Shown here piece after piece: positions 32,055 to 43,400 of a DNA stretch of 64,000 bases. Each line of letters opens with the position of its first letter. Position 1 is the first letter of the stretch. The position numbers and the translations under genes are program-made. The stretch lies in the NCBI GenBank assembly GCA_002104985.1, contig MCGO01000039.1, positions 124,001 through 188,000 on the forward strand. Direction: 5' to 3'. The notes beneath the pieces are model-generated. The model had not been told where the DNA came from. It made no database searches and saw only the letters and a list, made by a program, of their open reading frames with translations. Source of the DNA: Rhizoclosmatium globosum. Its lineage: Eukaryota; Chytridiomycota; Chytridiomycetes; Chytridiales; Chytriomycetaceae.

Positions 32055-33988
32055 ATGGCTGACGAATCCGCAAAGACCTACCTCGACGAGGCTACTGGCG
32101 AGCAAGTGTCCAAGTCGTAAGTGCATCCACCCAGTCCTTCCACGCAGATCCCCTCCAAGCCCCTACGAACCCTGTTATCTGAGCTTATCTTCTCTTTCTT
32201 TCAGCGAACTCAAGAAGCGTCAGAAGCTCCGTGAGAAGGAGGCTGCTAAGGCCGCGAAGGCCGCTGCTGCTGAGCCTGTTGTCAAGGCTGCCAAGGAGGA
32301 GGGTGCCGCCGATCCCGTCGACGAGGAAGAGTCCTTCTCCCCATCGCAGTACTTTGAATACCGTTCCCGTGCTATCCAGAAGCTTCGCGAATCTCAAAAC
32401 CCAAACCCTTACCCACACAAATTCAACCCAACCATCTCCATCTCTGCATTCATTGAGAAGTTCTCCTCTTTGAAGGAAGGCGAGCACTTGGAGGATGTTT
32501 CTGTGTCCGTTGCTGGTCGTATCCACAACATGCGTTCATCTGGTGCCAAGATTCGTTTCTTTGACTTGCACGGTGAAGGATTGAAGATTCAGGGTCTTGC
32601 TCAATTGCAGTACCACACTGGATCTCGTCCATTCGAGGAGATTCACGGCATTTTGAGACGTGGTGATATTGTTGGAATCACTGGTTTCCCAGGAAAGTCC
32701 AAGAAGGGAGAGTTGTCTATCTTCCCACGTGATGTTACCCTGTTGTCTCCATGTTTGAGAATGCTTCCAAAGTCTAACTTTGGTTTCAAGGACCAGGTTT
32801 GACTCATATTTTGATTTTTATTAGAGTTACTGACTTGCCCTTCAGGAATCCCGTTACCGTATGAGATACTTGGATTTGATCATGAACACCAACGTTCGTG
32901 ACAAGTTCATTGTTCGTTCCAAGATTATCAACTACCTCCGTGGTTTCCTTGACAACCTCGGCTTCCTTGAAGTTGAAACCCCAATGATGAACATGATTGC
33001 TGGAGGAGCCACTGCCAAGCCATTTGTTACCCACCACAACGACCTCAAGCTTGATCTCTTCATGCGTATCGCTCCTGAACTTTTCTTGAAGCAGCTTGTT
33101 GTCGGAGGATTCGACCGTGTTTACGAAATTGGACGTCAATTCAGAAACGAGGGTATCGATATGACCCACAACCCTGAATTCACCACCTGTGAGTTCTACA
33201 TGGCCTACGCAGACATGTTTGATATCATGGAGTTGACCGAGACTTTGGTGTCTGGAATGGTCAAGAGCATTACTGGTGGATACAAGGTTATCTACCACCC
33301 CAAGGGACCAGAGGGTGAAGCTCTCACCTTGGACTTTACCCCACCTTTCCGCCGCATCTCCATGATCACTGAGCTCGAGCGCCTGCTGAACTGTAAGTTC
33401 CCATCTGGTGAGAAGCTTGGAACCCCAGAGGGAACCAAGTTCCTCTCCGACCTCTGTATCAAGCACAAGGTTGACTGCTCTGCTCCACGTACCTCTGCCC
33501 GTTTGTTGGACAAGCTTGTTGGTGACTTCATTGAGGTTCAATGTATCAACCCAACTTTTATCACTGACCACCCACAAATGATGTCCCCACTTGCCAAGGC
33601 CCACCGTAGTGCCAAGGGTCTCTGTGAGCGATTTGAGTGCTTCGTTGCCACCAAGGAGATTTGTAACGCTTACACTGAGTTGAACGATCCATTCGACCAG
33701 AGAGAGCGATTTGAGCAGCAGGCTGGTGACAAGGCTGCTGGAGATGACGAGGCTCAGCTTGTGGACGAAACTTTCTGTAACTCCTTGGAGTACGGTTTGC
33801 CACCAACTGGTGGTTGGGGTATTGGTTTGGACCGATTGACCATGTTCTTGACGGACTCCAACAACATCAAGGAAGTCCTTCTCTTCGTAAGTTTTTTGAT
33901 AAGGTTGTAGCCTAAGTTTAACTTTTCGTTATAGCCTGCCATGAAGCCAGAAAACTCTGCTGAGCAATCGCAACGTTTCAACAACTAA
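32055..33988 (+). CDS. KRS1: Lysyl-tRNA synthetase, class II
   Basis: Four exons, 32055-32116, 32205-32796, 32846-33886 and 33935-33988, give 582 aa, the usual eukaryotic cytosolic length. A Lys/Ala-rich N-terminal helix ([15 protein letters not shown]) helps bind tRNA. The OB-fold anticodon-binding domain includes [20 protein letters not shown]. The catalytic core shows class II motif 2 in [20 protein letters not shown] and motif 3 in [20 protein letters not shown], ending near [18 protein letters not shown]. It charges tRNA-Lys with lysine. Upstream at 31705 lies a presequence-like exon that can splice in phase into this gene, so the locus may supply both cytosol and mitochondria. The fully open 266-codon frame on the opposite strand is a codon-bias shadow. 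Confidence 0.96.
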
Positions 33989-34209
33989 GCGCTGCTCTTA
34001 AACATTGTTTCTTCCCTTTTATTTCTCTTATGGCGTTCAACGAGTGGGATCGGACCAACCGTGGTCCTTGCAAAGATGATTTGAATACAATACTATTACG
34101 ATAACCTTATTGAATTTGGATGGATATTTTTGAAACTCCGGTGAATTGTCAGAAATCAGTGGAAGACCACCTGCCAAACTATTGAACAACTCCACCTACC
34201 CATTGGTCA

Positions 34210-35313
34210 ATGATCTCCAACTTGATTGCGACCTTAATTTGGTCGCAACTAGGGGCCTCATCGCCTCTCTATCAGCGAGAGGACCTTGTGGGCTTCTATA
34301 ATACATCAACACCAGCGCCAACAACCATAACAAAGCGTACTCAAGTAAGTCCTGCACAAGGAATAGCAGGATGCATGCTATGTCTCGCGGGCTTCGCGTT
34401 TTGTTTCACAGGGAAGAAAGTGTTTCTCCCGTCCTTGTTTCTCTCAGGACTGTTCAGTTTAGGTGCGTATTCTCGAGCTCATAGAACCGCATTCATCAAG
34501 TTCCAACAGGAATCGTAACATTCACACTTCTTGACGTGATTCAAAATCAATGGAGGTCTTTTGGACCTGCTACAGATTGGATATATATTCTGACCATCAC
34601 GCCTGTTGCTATCCTTGGTGGATTCTTATTTCGCCGCGTGACTCAGTTGGGAGTCGTCATGATTGGCGCGCTGCATGGATATGTGTGGGCCAATTTGTTG
34701 TTGTTTACGGGACTTGGGTCTGCGTTCAGTAAGAGCGCGCATATCGTCTTTGAAATAGCGTGTATAGGAGTGGGAGTATCGAGTGTGTTTTTCATGGAGC
34801 ATATGGCTCTTGTCGTTGGGAGTGCGTTTGTTGGTGGGTTCTTTGTGGGGGCTGGGGGTGTAAGTCTCTTTCACGGTCTTCAACCACCAAATATTCAATT
34901 TATTGTTCATTATCAGGACTTGTTTGCGTGTACGGGATATGTTGAAGTCTTGAGACGCGGAATGACCGCAGCGGTGCCGGCGAAGGGCTCTGAAATCCCA
35001 GGGGAAGCTTGGGGAATATTGGCTGCTGTTTTAGTGCTGGGGATAGCTGGATGGTGTATGTTATCAACTTGGTCTATGCTTTATTAACTTGGTGACAGAC
35101 GTGCAAACGAGAGGAAGCCCTCCGGTTCAGCAAACAGCTTGGAATCCTGGATACCTTATTTTTGGTGCAAATCCTCCAAGCGCTCCTCCTCCTGTTTGGT
35201 TTCAAATGCCACTCGGAAAGGCTGCTGATTCTCCTCCGGCACAAGTGGCCCCATTCTCTGTCGGCAGTGTATTACAAAATATTTCCACCATGATAGTGAA
35301 GGCATTCTCCTGA
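34210..35313 (+). CDS. Multi-pass membrane protein, TMEM198/DUF4203-like
   Basis: Four exons, 34210-34462, 34510-34859, 34917-35055 and 35099-35313, give 318 aa. The first 20 residues resemble a signal peptide (MISNLIATLIWSQLGASS). A Ser/Thr-rich segment follows, then about seven hydrophobic helices, including GIAGCMLCLAGFAFCFTG, ILTITPVAILGGFLF, LGVVMIGALHGYVWANLLLF and MALVVGSAFVGGFFVGAGG. The glycine-rich helix pattern and the short motif GAGGDLFACTGY resemble the DUF4203/TMEM198 fold, whose members are plasma-membrane or ER proteins of unclear function. The C-terminal tail is proline-rich (ANPPSAPPPVWFQMP) and probably cytosolic. The family call is tentative. Confidence 0.62.
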
Positions 35314-35363
35314 AAAAAATTAATTATTGTTATTGATTTACTTTATTCATTAATTTGAAAAAA

Positions 35364-35787
35364 ATGAGTGACTTCACAACCCGCTTCCAGAGCCCCCTAT
35401 TCATTGGCGGAGTGACCATCGCTGCGGTTGTCGTCTTCTTCTTCGGGCCCGCCGGACAGGCTTTGATGGGCAAGTTCAACACTAACCGAGACTCAAGGGT
35501 GCGTGCGTTGCTTTAAAACAATCAGCAACCTCAACTAACTTGACACAACTCTTCCAATCCGTCTTACTATCTCACTCTCGAATCTCATGGTCTGAATTCA
35601 TTTAATTTGCCCAATATCATATCTTTCATCAATACACCAACAACCAACTGGACCTAACGACATTCAGATCATCACCGATGAGCAACTGTCAATCATTGTC
35701 AATGTTATTGGAGCTGCCACATTCCTTCTGATCATCTTGCATCATTTCTTGGAGGTTGGAAGAAAGAAGGTGCACTCCAAGATGTGA
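35364..35787 (+). CDS. Small two-helix membrane protein, unknown
   Basis: Two exons, 35364-35498 and 35668-35787, give 84 aa. Helix 1 is about residues 13-33 (IGGVTIAAVVVFFFGPAG) and helix 2 about 52-70 (SIIVNVIGAATFLLIILHHF). They are joined by a short polar loop (KFNTNRDSRIITDEQ), and a basic tail follows (EVGRKKVHSKM). It is probably an ER or mitochondrial inner-membrane accessory subunit by size, but I do not recognise the family. The 169-bp intron is pyrimidine-rich and longer than average. Confidence 0.7.
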
Positions 35788-35889
35788 ATTTGGACAAACA
35801 TCGCATTGGGACGCACGAAGTACAAGCGAAGTGAAGTGAAATGTTAATTTGAGCTTGAATGAATGAAGATGATTATGATGCATTGTTGT

Positions 35890-36306
35890 TTATTTCCCAT
35901 TGATGTGATCCAGATACATCCTATCAGCTTGAACTGCAACGCGTTCCCGTTCTTCGTCCGTCGCAGCTTTATGGTACTTGAGCGCTGTGAGAAACTCGGT
36001 CTGCAGAACCACACACCGTTCAACAGTCTTCTTTTCCGCTTTGCAGGCGCCAGTAAAGCTTCCAACCAAACTGCGCCGGTTCATACACTGAAGTAGATCC
36101 CACTTGACATCAGCACAGTTTTCGTGCGCGGCTGCAACGAGTGACTTTGGAGCAGCGAGTTTCGCCTGGATCGACGCATTCAGTGTTGCCTGTTCCCGCC
36201 GAATATGCTCTTGGAGAACCTCCCGCTCAGCTTCAGTTTGAGGTGGCCCGCGAAGAGGATAAAACGGATTGTCGATTGGGTTGTGTGTATTGTGCGGTTG
36301 AGCCAT
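35890..36306 (-). CDS. Twin CX9C mitochondrial protein (Cmc1-like)
   Basis: Single exon, 138 aa. The central part has two CX9C motifs: ENCADVKWDLLQCMNRRS and GACKAEKKTVERCVVLQTEF, each with exactly nine residues between cysteines. This coiled-coil-helix fold is the signature of the Cmc1/CHCH family, whose members are imported into the intermembrane space by Mia40/Erv1 oxidation and mostly serve cytochrome c oxidase assembly or copper handling. A Pro/Asn-rich N-terminal arm (MAQPHNTHNPIDNPFYPLRG) and a charged C-terminal extension are longer than in yeast Cmc1. The exact orthologue is not certain; Cmc1/Cmc2-like is the best fit. The transposon-like element lies 132 bp upstream. Confidence 0.8.
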   Translation of the reverse strand: MAQPHNTHNPIDNPFYPLRGPPQTEAEREVLQEHIRREQATLNASIQAKLAAPKSLVAAAHENCADVKWDLLQCMNRRSLVGSFTGACKAEKKTVERCVVLQTEFLTALKYHKAATDEERERVAVQADRMYLDHINGK

Positions 36307-36438
36307 TCTCTCTTGTTTTTGAATTTTGTCAACGACACGAAATCAATAAAAACATCATCAAAGCAAGGGAATAAGATACAGGGAGGGTCACAACTCCTTT
36401 TTTGGCTTTTTCCAATGTTCGATGTCAGGCCGTTTTGC

Positions 36439-37303
36439 CAGGGGGTCGGTGATCAGGTCGGTGATGCACAGAAAAAAGTGGCAATTTTATCACTTTTTGG
36501 AACCAAGACTGCATCTCCGCAGCACCGCTATTTAAATACTTCAAATGTATAAAAAGTTTGTTTATCTTGCTTATTCATGCAATATTAATACTCCTTTCTG
36601 CAATTTGAGGGATATGCTACTCACGACTCTTTATAGATACCATTTTTTCAAAAAAAAAAAAATTAGTCGATTTTGTAAGACGATATCCTTTCACCCTTTT
36701 GGCCACCAGATCAATTCATAGTCATCCCCGACGAAAAAACAAGTTGAACGCAAGACCTTTCTACCAGATTTTGCAAACAATCCATTAAGACTTTATGAGG
36801 TAAAAGGAACACGGAAGCGCACTTCTTATTTTGTGGTCACAATTCTCGCTTATCTTCTTAATTGTAATCAATGTATTAAAAACGTTGTTCTTAAAGGTCT
36901 CTGATTGTTTCAGGCCATTCCATTTTCTTTTCATATGTATTTGTTTTTTGAATTCTTAAAACAGTCCAAGGATATTTAAATCAGAAAAAAGGAGCACTTG
37001 GTGATCTAAAAGATACTCTTGCAATGGCAAATCTTTTTGATTCAAGAGAAGGGAACGAGTATGAAAGAAGTTATTGAGGTTTGAAGGAAAATCGCAATTT
37101 TACGAACCAAAAGCGAATTCAAAAAACGGAGCACTTGGCCCTCATAAACGCATCAGTTACTTTGTCTCAATCAAAATTGATGCTTATACGTTTTGATTTC
37201 ATGAAGTTATTAGGGTTGGAAGTTTGGGTGAGTGTCCCTTTTTGACCCCAAGGAAATTTTGTCAGGCAAAGTCGCAAAAAGTTGCGACATCACCGACCCC
37301 CTG
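36439..37303. mobile_element. Non-autonomous DNA transposon (MITE-like) with TIRs and 9-bp TSD
   Basis: The left end CAGGGGGTCGGTGAT (36439-36453) is the perfect inverse of the right end ATCACCGACCCCCTG (37289-37303). The 9-bp sequence CCGTTTTGC abuts both ends (36430-36438 and 37304-37312) as a direct repeat, the expected target-site duplication. The 865 bp between are AT-rich, hold no coding frame of note and contain a duplicated inner motif, GGTCGGTGAT again at 36456-36465. A CAGGG terminus suggests hAT-like elements (8-bp duplications), while 9 bp fits Mutator-like elements; the superfamily is open. It needs a transposase from elsewhere. Confidence 0.78.
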
Positions 37304-37470
37304 CCGTTTTGCTCCCTCATTTCTCACCAAAAGCGTGAGGAACGGCTTCTCCAGCCCATTACACAATAGCACCACCATCTCGTTAGCTCATCCTTTGACC
37401 ATCAATTGAAATTAGGTAAGCTAATGTATGGAAAGAGCCACGGCAATGTATGTTGAGCTGTTGCAACAAC

Positions 37471-40400
37471 ACATGTACTGAGAAACTAGATTGCGCAAAG
37501 TTTGGAGCTCCTAAATCTTGCAGATCAGTGTGAATGTGTGTTTTGGCTTGAATACGTGTTGCTGTGAATTCCCGAATCTGGTTCTGTTCCACTTTTTTTA
37601 CTTCTTATTGCTGAATGTACTGAGAAACTAGTTGGCGCAAAGTTTGGAGGTCCTAAATCTTGCGGATCAGTGTGAATGTGTTTTTGCTGGCTTGAATACG
37701 TGTTGTTGTGAATTCCCGAATCTGGTTCTGTTCCACTTTTTTTACTTCTTATTGCTGAATGTACCAAGAAACTAGTTGGCGCAAAGTTTGGAGGTCCTAA
37801 ATCTTGCGGATCAGTGTGAATGTGTGTTTTGGCTTGAATACGTGTTGTTGTGAATTCCCGAATCTGGTTCTGTTCCACTTTTTTTACTTCTTATTGCTGA
37901 ATGTACTGAGAAACTAGATTGCGCAAAGTTTGGAGCTCCTAAATCTTGCGGATCAGTGTGAATGTGTGTTTTGGCTTGAATACGTGTTGCTGTGAATTCC
38001 CGAATCTGGTTCTGTTCCACTTTTTTTACTTCTTATTGCTGAATGTACCAAGAAACTAGATTGCGCAAAGTTTGGAGCTCCTAAATCTTGCGGATCAGTG
38101 TGAATGTGTGTTTTGGCTTGAATACGTGTTGTTGTGAATTCCCGAATCTGGTTCTGTTCCACTTTTTTTACTTCTTATTGCTGAATGTACTGAGAAACTA
38201 GTTGGCGCAAAGTTTGGAGGTCCTAAATCTTGCGGATCAGTGTGAATGTGTTTTTGCTGGCTTGAATACGTGTTGTTGTGAATTCCCGAATCTGGTTCTG
38301 TTCCACTTTTTTTACTTCTTATTGCTGAATGTACTGAGAAACTAGTTGGCGCAAAGTTTGGAGGTCCTAAATCTTGCGGATCAGTGTGAATGTGTGTTTT
38401 GGCTTGAATACGTGTTGCTGTGAATTCCCGAATCTGGTTCTGTTCCACTTTTTTTACTTCTTATTGCTGAATGTACTGAGAAACTAGATTGCGCAAAGTT
38501 TGGAGCTCCTAAATCTTGCGGATCAGTGTGAATGTGTGTTTTGGCTTGAATACGTGTTGCTGTGAATTCCCGAATCTGGTTCTGTTCCACTTTTTTTACT
38601 TCTTATTGCTGAATGTACCAAGAAACTAGATTGCGCAAAGTTTGGAGCTCCTAAATCTTGCGGATCAGTGTGAATGTGTGTTTTGGCTTGAATACGTGTT
38701 GCTGTGAATTCCCGAATCTGGTTCTGTTCCACTTTTTTTACTTCTTATTGCTGAATGTACTGAGAAACTAGTTGGCGCAAAGTTTGGAGGTCCTAAATCT
38801 TGCGGATCAGTGTGAATGTGTTTTTGCTGGCTTGAATACGTGTTGTTGTGAATTCCCGAATCTGGTTCTGTTCCACTTTTTTTACTTCTTATTGCTGAAT
38901 GTACTGAGAAACTAGTTGGCGCAAAGTTTGGAGGTCCTAAATCTTGCGGATCAGTGTGAATGTGTGTTTTGGCTTGAATACGTGTTGCTGTGAATTCCCG
39001 AATCTGGTTCTGTTCCACTTTTTTTACTTCTTATTGCTGAATGTACTGAGAAACTAGATTGCGCAAAGTTAGGAGCTCCTAAATCTTGCGGATCAGTGTG
39101 AATGTGTGTTTTGGCTTGAATACGTGTTGCTGTGAATTCCCGAATCTGGTTCTGTTCCACTTTTTTTACTTCTTATTGCTGAATGTACCAAGAAACTAGT
39201 TGGCGCAAAGTTTGGAGGTCCTAAATCTTGCGGATCAGTGTGAATGTGTGTTTTGGCTTGAATACGTGTTGCTGTAAATTCCCGAATCTGGTTCTGTTCC
39301 ACTTTTTTTACTTCTTATTGCTGAATGTACTGAGAAACTAGTTGGCGCAAAGTTTGGAGGTCCTAAATCTTGCGGATCAGTGTGAATGTGTGTTTTGGCT
39401 TGAATACGTGTTGTTGTGAATTCCCGAATCTGGTTCTGTTCCACTTTTTTTACTTCTTATTGCTGAATGTACTGAGAAACTAGTTGGCGCAAAGTTTGGA
39501 GGTCCTAAATCTTGCGGATCAGTGTGAATGTGTTTTTGCTGGCTTGAATACGTGTTGTTGTGAATTCCCGAATCTGGTTCTGTTCCACTTTTTTTACTTC
39601 TTATTGCTGAATGTACCAAGAAACTAGTTGGCGCAAAGTTTGGAGGTCCTAAATCTTGCGGATCAGTGTGAATGTGTGTTTTGGCTTGAATACGTGTTGC
39701 TGTGAATTCCCGAATCTCGTTCTGTTCCACTTTTTTTACTTCTTATTGCTGAATGTACTGAGAAACTAGATTGCGCAAAGTTTGGAGCTCCTAAATCTTG
39801 CGGATCAGTGTGAATGTGTGTTTTGGCTTGAATACGTGTTGCTGTGAATTCCCGAATCTGGTTCTGTTCCACTTTTTTTACTTCTTATTGCTGAATGTAC
39901 CAAGAAACTAGTTGGCGCAAAGTTTGGAGGTCCTAAATCTTGCGGATCAGTGTGAATGTGTTTTTGCTGGCTTGAATACGTGTTGTTGTGAATTCCCGAA
40001 TCTGGTTCTGTTCCACTTTTTTTACTTCTTATTGCTGAATGTACCAAGAAACTAGTTGGCGCAAAGTTTGGAGGTCCTAAATCTTGCGGATCAGTGTGAA
40101 TGTGTGTTTTGGCTTGAATACGTGTTGCTGTGAATTCCCGAATCTCGTTCTGTTCCACTTTTTTTACTTCTTATTGCTGATTGTACTGAGAAACTAGATT
40201 GCGCAAAGTTTGGAGCTCCTAAATCTTGCGGATCAGTGTGAATGTGTGTTTTGGCTTGAATACGTGTTGCTGTGAATTCCCGAATCTGGTTCTGTTCCAC
40301 TTTTTTTACTTCTTATTGCTGAATGTACCAAGAAACTAGTTGGCGCAAAGTTTGGAGGTCCTAAATCTTGCGGATCAGTGTGAATGTGTGTTTTGGCTTG

Positions 40401-43400
40401 AATACGTGTTGCTGTAAATTCCCGAATCTGGTTCTGTTCCACTTTTTTCACTTCTTATTGCTGAATGTACCAAGAAACTAGTTGGCGCAAAGTTTGGAGG
40501 TCCTAATCTTGCGGATCAGTGTGAATGTGTGTTTTGGCTTGAATACGTGTTGCTGTGAATTCCCGAATCTGGTTCTGTTCCACTTTTTTTACTTCTTATT
40601 GCTGAATGTACTGAGAAACTAGATTGCGCAAAGTTAGGAGCTCCTAAATCTTGCGGATCAGTGTGAATGTGTGTTTTGGCTTGAATACGTGTTGTTGTGA
40701 ATTCCCGAATCTGGTTCTGTTCCACTTTTTTTACTTCTTATTGCTGAATGTACTGAGAAACTAGTTGGCGCAAAGTTTGGAGGTCCTAAATCTTGCGGAT
40801 CAGTGTGAATGTGTGTTTTGGCTTGAATACGTGTTGCTGTGAATTCCCGAATCTGGTTCTGTTCCACTTTTTTTACTTCTTATTGCTGAATGTACTGAGA
40901 AACTAGTTGGCGCAAAGTTTGGAGGTCCTAAATCTTGCGGATCAGTGTGAATGTGTTTTTGCTGGCTTGAATACGTGTTGTTGTGAATTCCCGAATCTGG
41001 TTCTGTTCCACTTTTTTTACTTCTTATTGCTGAATGTACTGAGAAACTAGTTGGCGCAAAGTTTGGAGGTCCTAAATCTTGCGGATCAGTGTGAATGTGT
41101 GTTTTGGCTTGAATACGTGTTGCTGTGAATTCCCGAATCTGGTTCTGTTCCACTTTTTTTACTTCTTATTGCTGAATGTACTGAGAAACTAGATTGCGCA
41201 AAGTTTGGAGCTCCTAAATCTTGCGGATCAGTGTGAATGTGTGTTTTGGCTTGAATACGTGTTGCTGTAAATTCCCGAATCTGGTTCTGTTCCACTTTTT
41301 TTACTTCTTATTGCTGAATGTACTGAGAAACTAGTTGGCGGAAAGTTTGGAGGTCCTAAATCTTGCGGATCAGTGTGAATGTGTGTTTTGGCTTGAATAC
41401 ATGTTGCTGTAAATTCCCGAATCTGGTTCTGTTCCACTTTTTTTACTTCTTATTGCTGAATGTACTGAGAAACTAGATTGCGCAAAGTTTGGAGGTCCTA
41501 ATCTTGCGGATCAGTGTGAATGTGTGTTTTGGCTTGAATACGTGTTGCTGTAAATTCCCGAATCTGGTTCTGTTCCACTTTTTTTACTTCTTATTGCTGA
41601 ATGTACCAAGAAACTAGTTGGCGCAAAGTTTGGAGGTCCTAAATCTTGCGGATCAGTGTGAATGTGTGTTTTGGCTTGAATACGTGTTGTTGTGAATTCC
41701 CAAATCTGGTTCTGTTCCACTTTTTTTACTTCTTATTGCTGAATGTACCAAGAAACTAGATTGCGCAAAGTTTGGAGGTCCTAAATCTTGCGGATCAGTG
41801 TGAATGTGTGTTTTGGCTTGAATACGTGTTGCTGTGAATTCCCGAATCTGGTTCTGTTCCACTTTTTTTACTTCTTATTGCTGAATGTACTGAGAAACTA
41901 GATTGCGCAAAGTTTGGAGCTCCTAAATCTTGCGGATCAGTGTGAATGTGTGTTTTGGCTTGAATACGTGTTGTTGTGAATTCCCGAATCTGGTTCTGTT
42001 CCACTTTTTTTACTTCTTATTGCTGAATGTACCAAGAAACTAGTTGGCGCAAAGTTTGGAGGTCCTAAATCTTGCGGATCAGTGTGAATGTGTGTTTTGG
42101 CTTGAATACGTGTTGCTGTGAATTCCCAAATCTGGTTCTGTTCCACTTTTTTTACTTCTTATTGCTGAATGTACTGAGAAACTAGATTGCGCAAAGTTTG
42201 GAGGTCCTAAATCTTGCGGATCAGTGTGAATGTGTGTTTTGGCTTGAATACGTGTTGCTGTGAATTCCCGAATCTGGTTCTGTTCCACTTTTTTTACTTC
42301 TTATTGCTGAATGTACTGAGAAACTAGATTGGCGCAAAGTTTGGAGCTCCTAAATCTTGCGGATCAGTGTGAATGTGTGTTTTGGCTTGAATACGTGTTG
42401 TTGTGAATTCCCGAATCTGGTTCTGTTCCACTTTTTTTACTTCTTATTGCTGAATGTACTGAGAAACTAGTTGGCGCAAAGTTTGGAGCTCCTAAATCTT
42501 GCGGATCAGTGTGAATGTGTGTTTTGGCTTGAATACGTGTTGCTGTAAATTCCCGAATCTGGTTCTGTTCCACTTTTTTTACTTCTTATTGCTGAATGTA
42601 CTGAGAAACTAGTTGGCGCAAAGTTTGGAGGTCCTAAATCTTGCGGATCAGTGTGAATGTGTGTTTTGGCTTGAATACGTGTTGTTGTGAATTCCCGAAT
42701 CTGGTTCTGTTCCACTTTTTTTACTTCTTATTGCTGAATGTACCAAGAAACTAGATTGCGCAAAGTTTGGAGCTCCTAAATCTTGCGGATCAGTGTGAAT
42801 GTGTGTTTTGGCTTGAATACGTGTTGTTGTGAATTCCCGAATCTGGTTCTGTTCCACTTTTTTTACTTCTTATTGCTGAATGTACCAAGAAACTAGTTGG
42901 CGCAAAGTTTGGAGCTCCTAAATCTTGCGGATCAGTGTGAATGTGTGTTTTGGCTTGAATACGTGTTGTTGTGAATTCCCGAATCTGGTTCTGTTCCACT
43001 TTTTTTACTTCTTATTGCTGAATGTACTGAGAAACTAGTTGGCGCAAAGTTTGGAGGTCCTAAATCTTGCGGATCAGTGTGAATGTGTGTTTTGGCTTGA
43101 ATACGTGTTGTTGTGAATTCCCGAATCTGGTTCTGTTCCACTTTTTTTACTTCTTATTGCTGAATGTACCAAGAAACTAGATTGCGCAAAGTTTGGAGGT
43201 CCTAAATCTTGCGGATCAGTGTGAATGTGTGTTTTGGCTTGAATACGTGTTGCTGTGAATTCCCGAATCTGGTTCTGTTCCACTTTTTTTACTTCTTATT
43301 GCTGAATGTACTGAGAAACTAGATTGCGCAAAGTTTGGAGCTCCTAAATCTTGCGGATCAGTGTGAATGTGTGTTTTGGCTTGAATACGTGTTGTTGTGA

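Noticed and set aside
32804..33604. 266-codon open frame on the minus strand
   Set aside because: It lies exactly antisense to LysRS exon 3, which is strongly codon-biased; no family features in the antisense product.
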